The position numbers and the translations under genes are program-made. A stretch of DNA of 64,000 nucleotides from positions 62,001 to 126,000 of the forward strand of contig NZ_AEMI01000036.1 in NCBI RefSeq assembly GCF_000166715.1, given 5' to 3'. Source of the stretch: Leuconostoc gelidum subsp. gelidum KCTC 3527 (GTDB taxonomy: Bacteria > Bacillota > Bacilli > Lactobacillales > Lactobacillaceae). Positions 63,789-64,000 of this stretch are shown here, piece by piece (positions within the stretch are counted from its first letter, which is position 1; each line of letters opens with the position of its first letter). The notes under the pieces were generated by a model. It was not told the DNA's origin. It worked only from the letters and a program-made list of their open reading frames with translations, and ran no database searches.

Positions 63789-64000
63789 ATGCTAACACAG
63801 GTTAGAAACGACAATCAGAAAACAGTTATGGGTATTTTGTCATTGTTACCAGGACTGCGAGAATTATCTCATTTGAACGCAGAAATTGCTTGGTACAATG
63901 ATCGTGACACACGCCTTTTGTATATTTGGCAAAGCGATAGCCGTGTGCAAGGCGTTTTAGGGGTTGAACTATTACCACAAGAAATTGCCCTGATCCGACA
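63789..64000 (+). CDS. ribT: RibT-like GNAT protein, 5' part (cut by window edge)
   Basis: The first 70 codons are present, starting with MLTQVRNDNQKTVMGILSLLPGL-type sequence like RibT of the riboflavin region in Bacillus, an acetyltransferase-fold protein of unclear role. AGGAGAAACA precedes the ATG. The order xerD-ribT matches other Lactobacillales. No other riboflavin genes are visible. Confidence 0.75.
   Translation, partial: MLTQVRNDNQKTVMGILSLLPGLRELSHLNAEIAWYNDRDTRLLYIWQSDSRVQGVLGVELLPQEIALIR

Overview
The window is low-GC Firmicutes DNA, most likely from a heterofermentative lactic acid bacterium of the Leuconostoc/Weissella group. I infer this from the PolC-type polymerase, T-box and TPP leaders, mevalonate kinase, maltose phosphorylase, and the gene orders dinG-ypmB-aspB-asnS-dnaD and cvfB-xerD-ribT. 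No tRNA, rRNA, CRISPR array, insertion sequence or prophage was seen. The species cannot be named from sequence alone.

Layout. 1-28300: housekeeping genes. These are the 3' part of proS, polC, psiE, rbsK with an RsmF-type methyltransferase, a BMP-type binding protein, a DUF1831 protein with a histidine phosphatase and recD2, prs with a GDSL hydrolase and an aldo/keto reductase, sortase, mevalonate kinase (reverse), dinG-like-ypmB-aspB-asnS-dnaD, a THUMP methyltransferase, a GNAT protein and a nitroreductase. 28349-28483 holds a 44-residue reverse-strand gene. 28529-47414 is an alpha-glucan/maltose island. On the reverse strand it has an alpha-glucosidase, a cyclomaltodextrinase-type GH13 enzyme and an MsmK/MalK ATPase. 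Divergent from these run malE-malF-malG-malR. Then come decayed LacI and MFS genes, maltose phosphorylase, a second LacI repressor, and two paralogous oligo-1,6-glucosidases around an MFS sugar importer. cre/LacI-type operators (TGTAAGCGGTTACA-like) sit at its promoters. 47414-50850: T-box-controlled hisS-aspS. 50984-53876: a YitT protein, an MsrA with an extra N-terminal domain, two tandem TPP riboswitches with no thiamine gene after them, and a DUF697 membrane protein. 54189-60690: an amino-acid permease, a PucR regulator, an MHS-type MFS transporter, an M32 carboxypeptidase and an ASCH protein. 60830-64000: rpsU, yqeY, cvfB, xerD and the start of a RibT-like gene.

Main observation. At least seven genes (rbsK, the DUF1831 gene, asnS, a GNAT gene, a nitroreductase gene, hisS and a yitT gene) have a strong Shine-Dalgarno (SD) sequence 23 to 105 bases upstream of the start codon. 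A self-complementary segment beginning 0-5 bases after the SD fills the gap. If that hairpin is folded out, the SD falls about 7-15 bases from the start codon. Stems, loops and lengths differ between genes, so this is a shared architecture, not a copied repeat. A candidate eighth case precedes the MFS sugar transporter. This looks like a recurrent structured initiation region, or alternatively a mini-ORF plus bypass or reinitiation device, and it is the part most worth following up.

Other points: a DinG homologue with an intact exonuclease but wrecked helicase motifs; a PolC whose PHP metal ligands are changed; and two ABC binding proteins with a membrane anchor instead of a lipobox cysteine.
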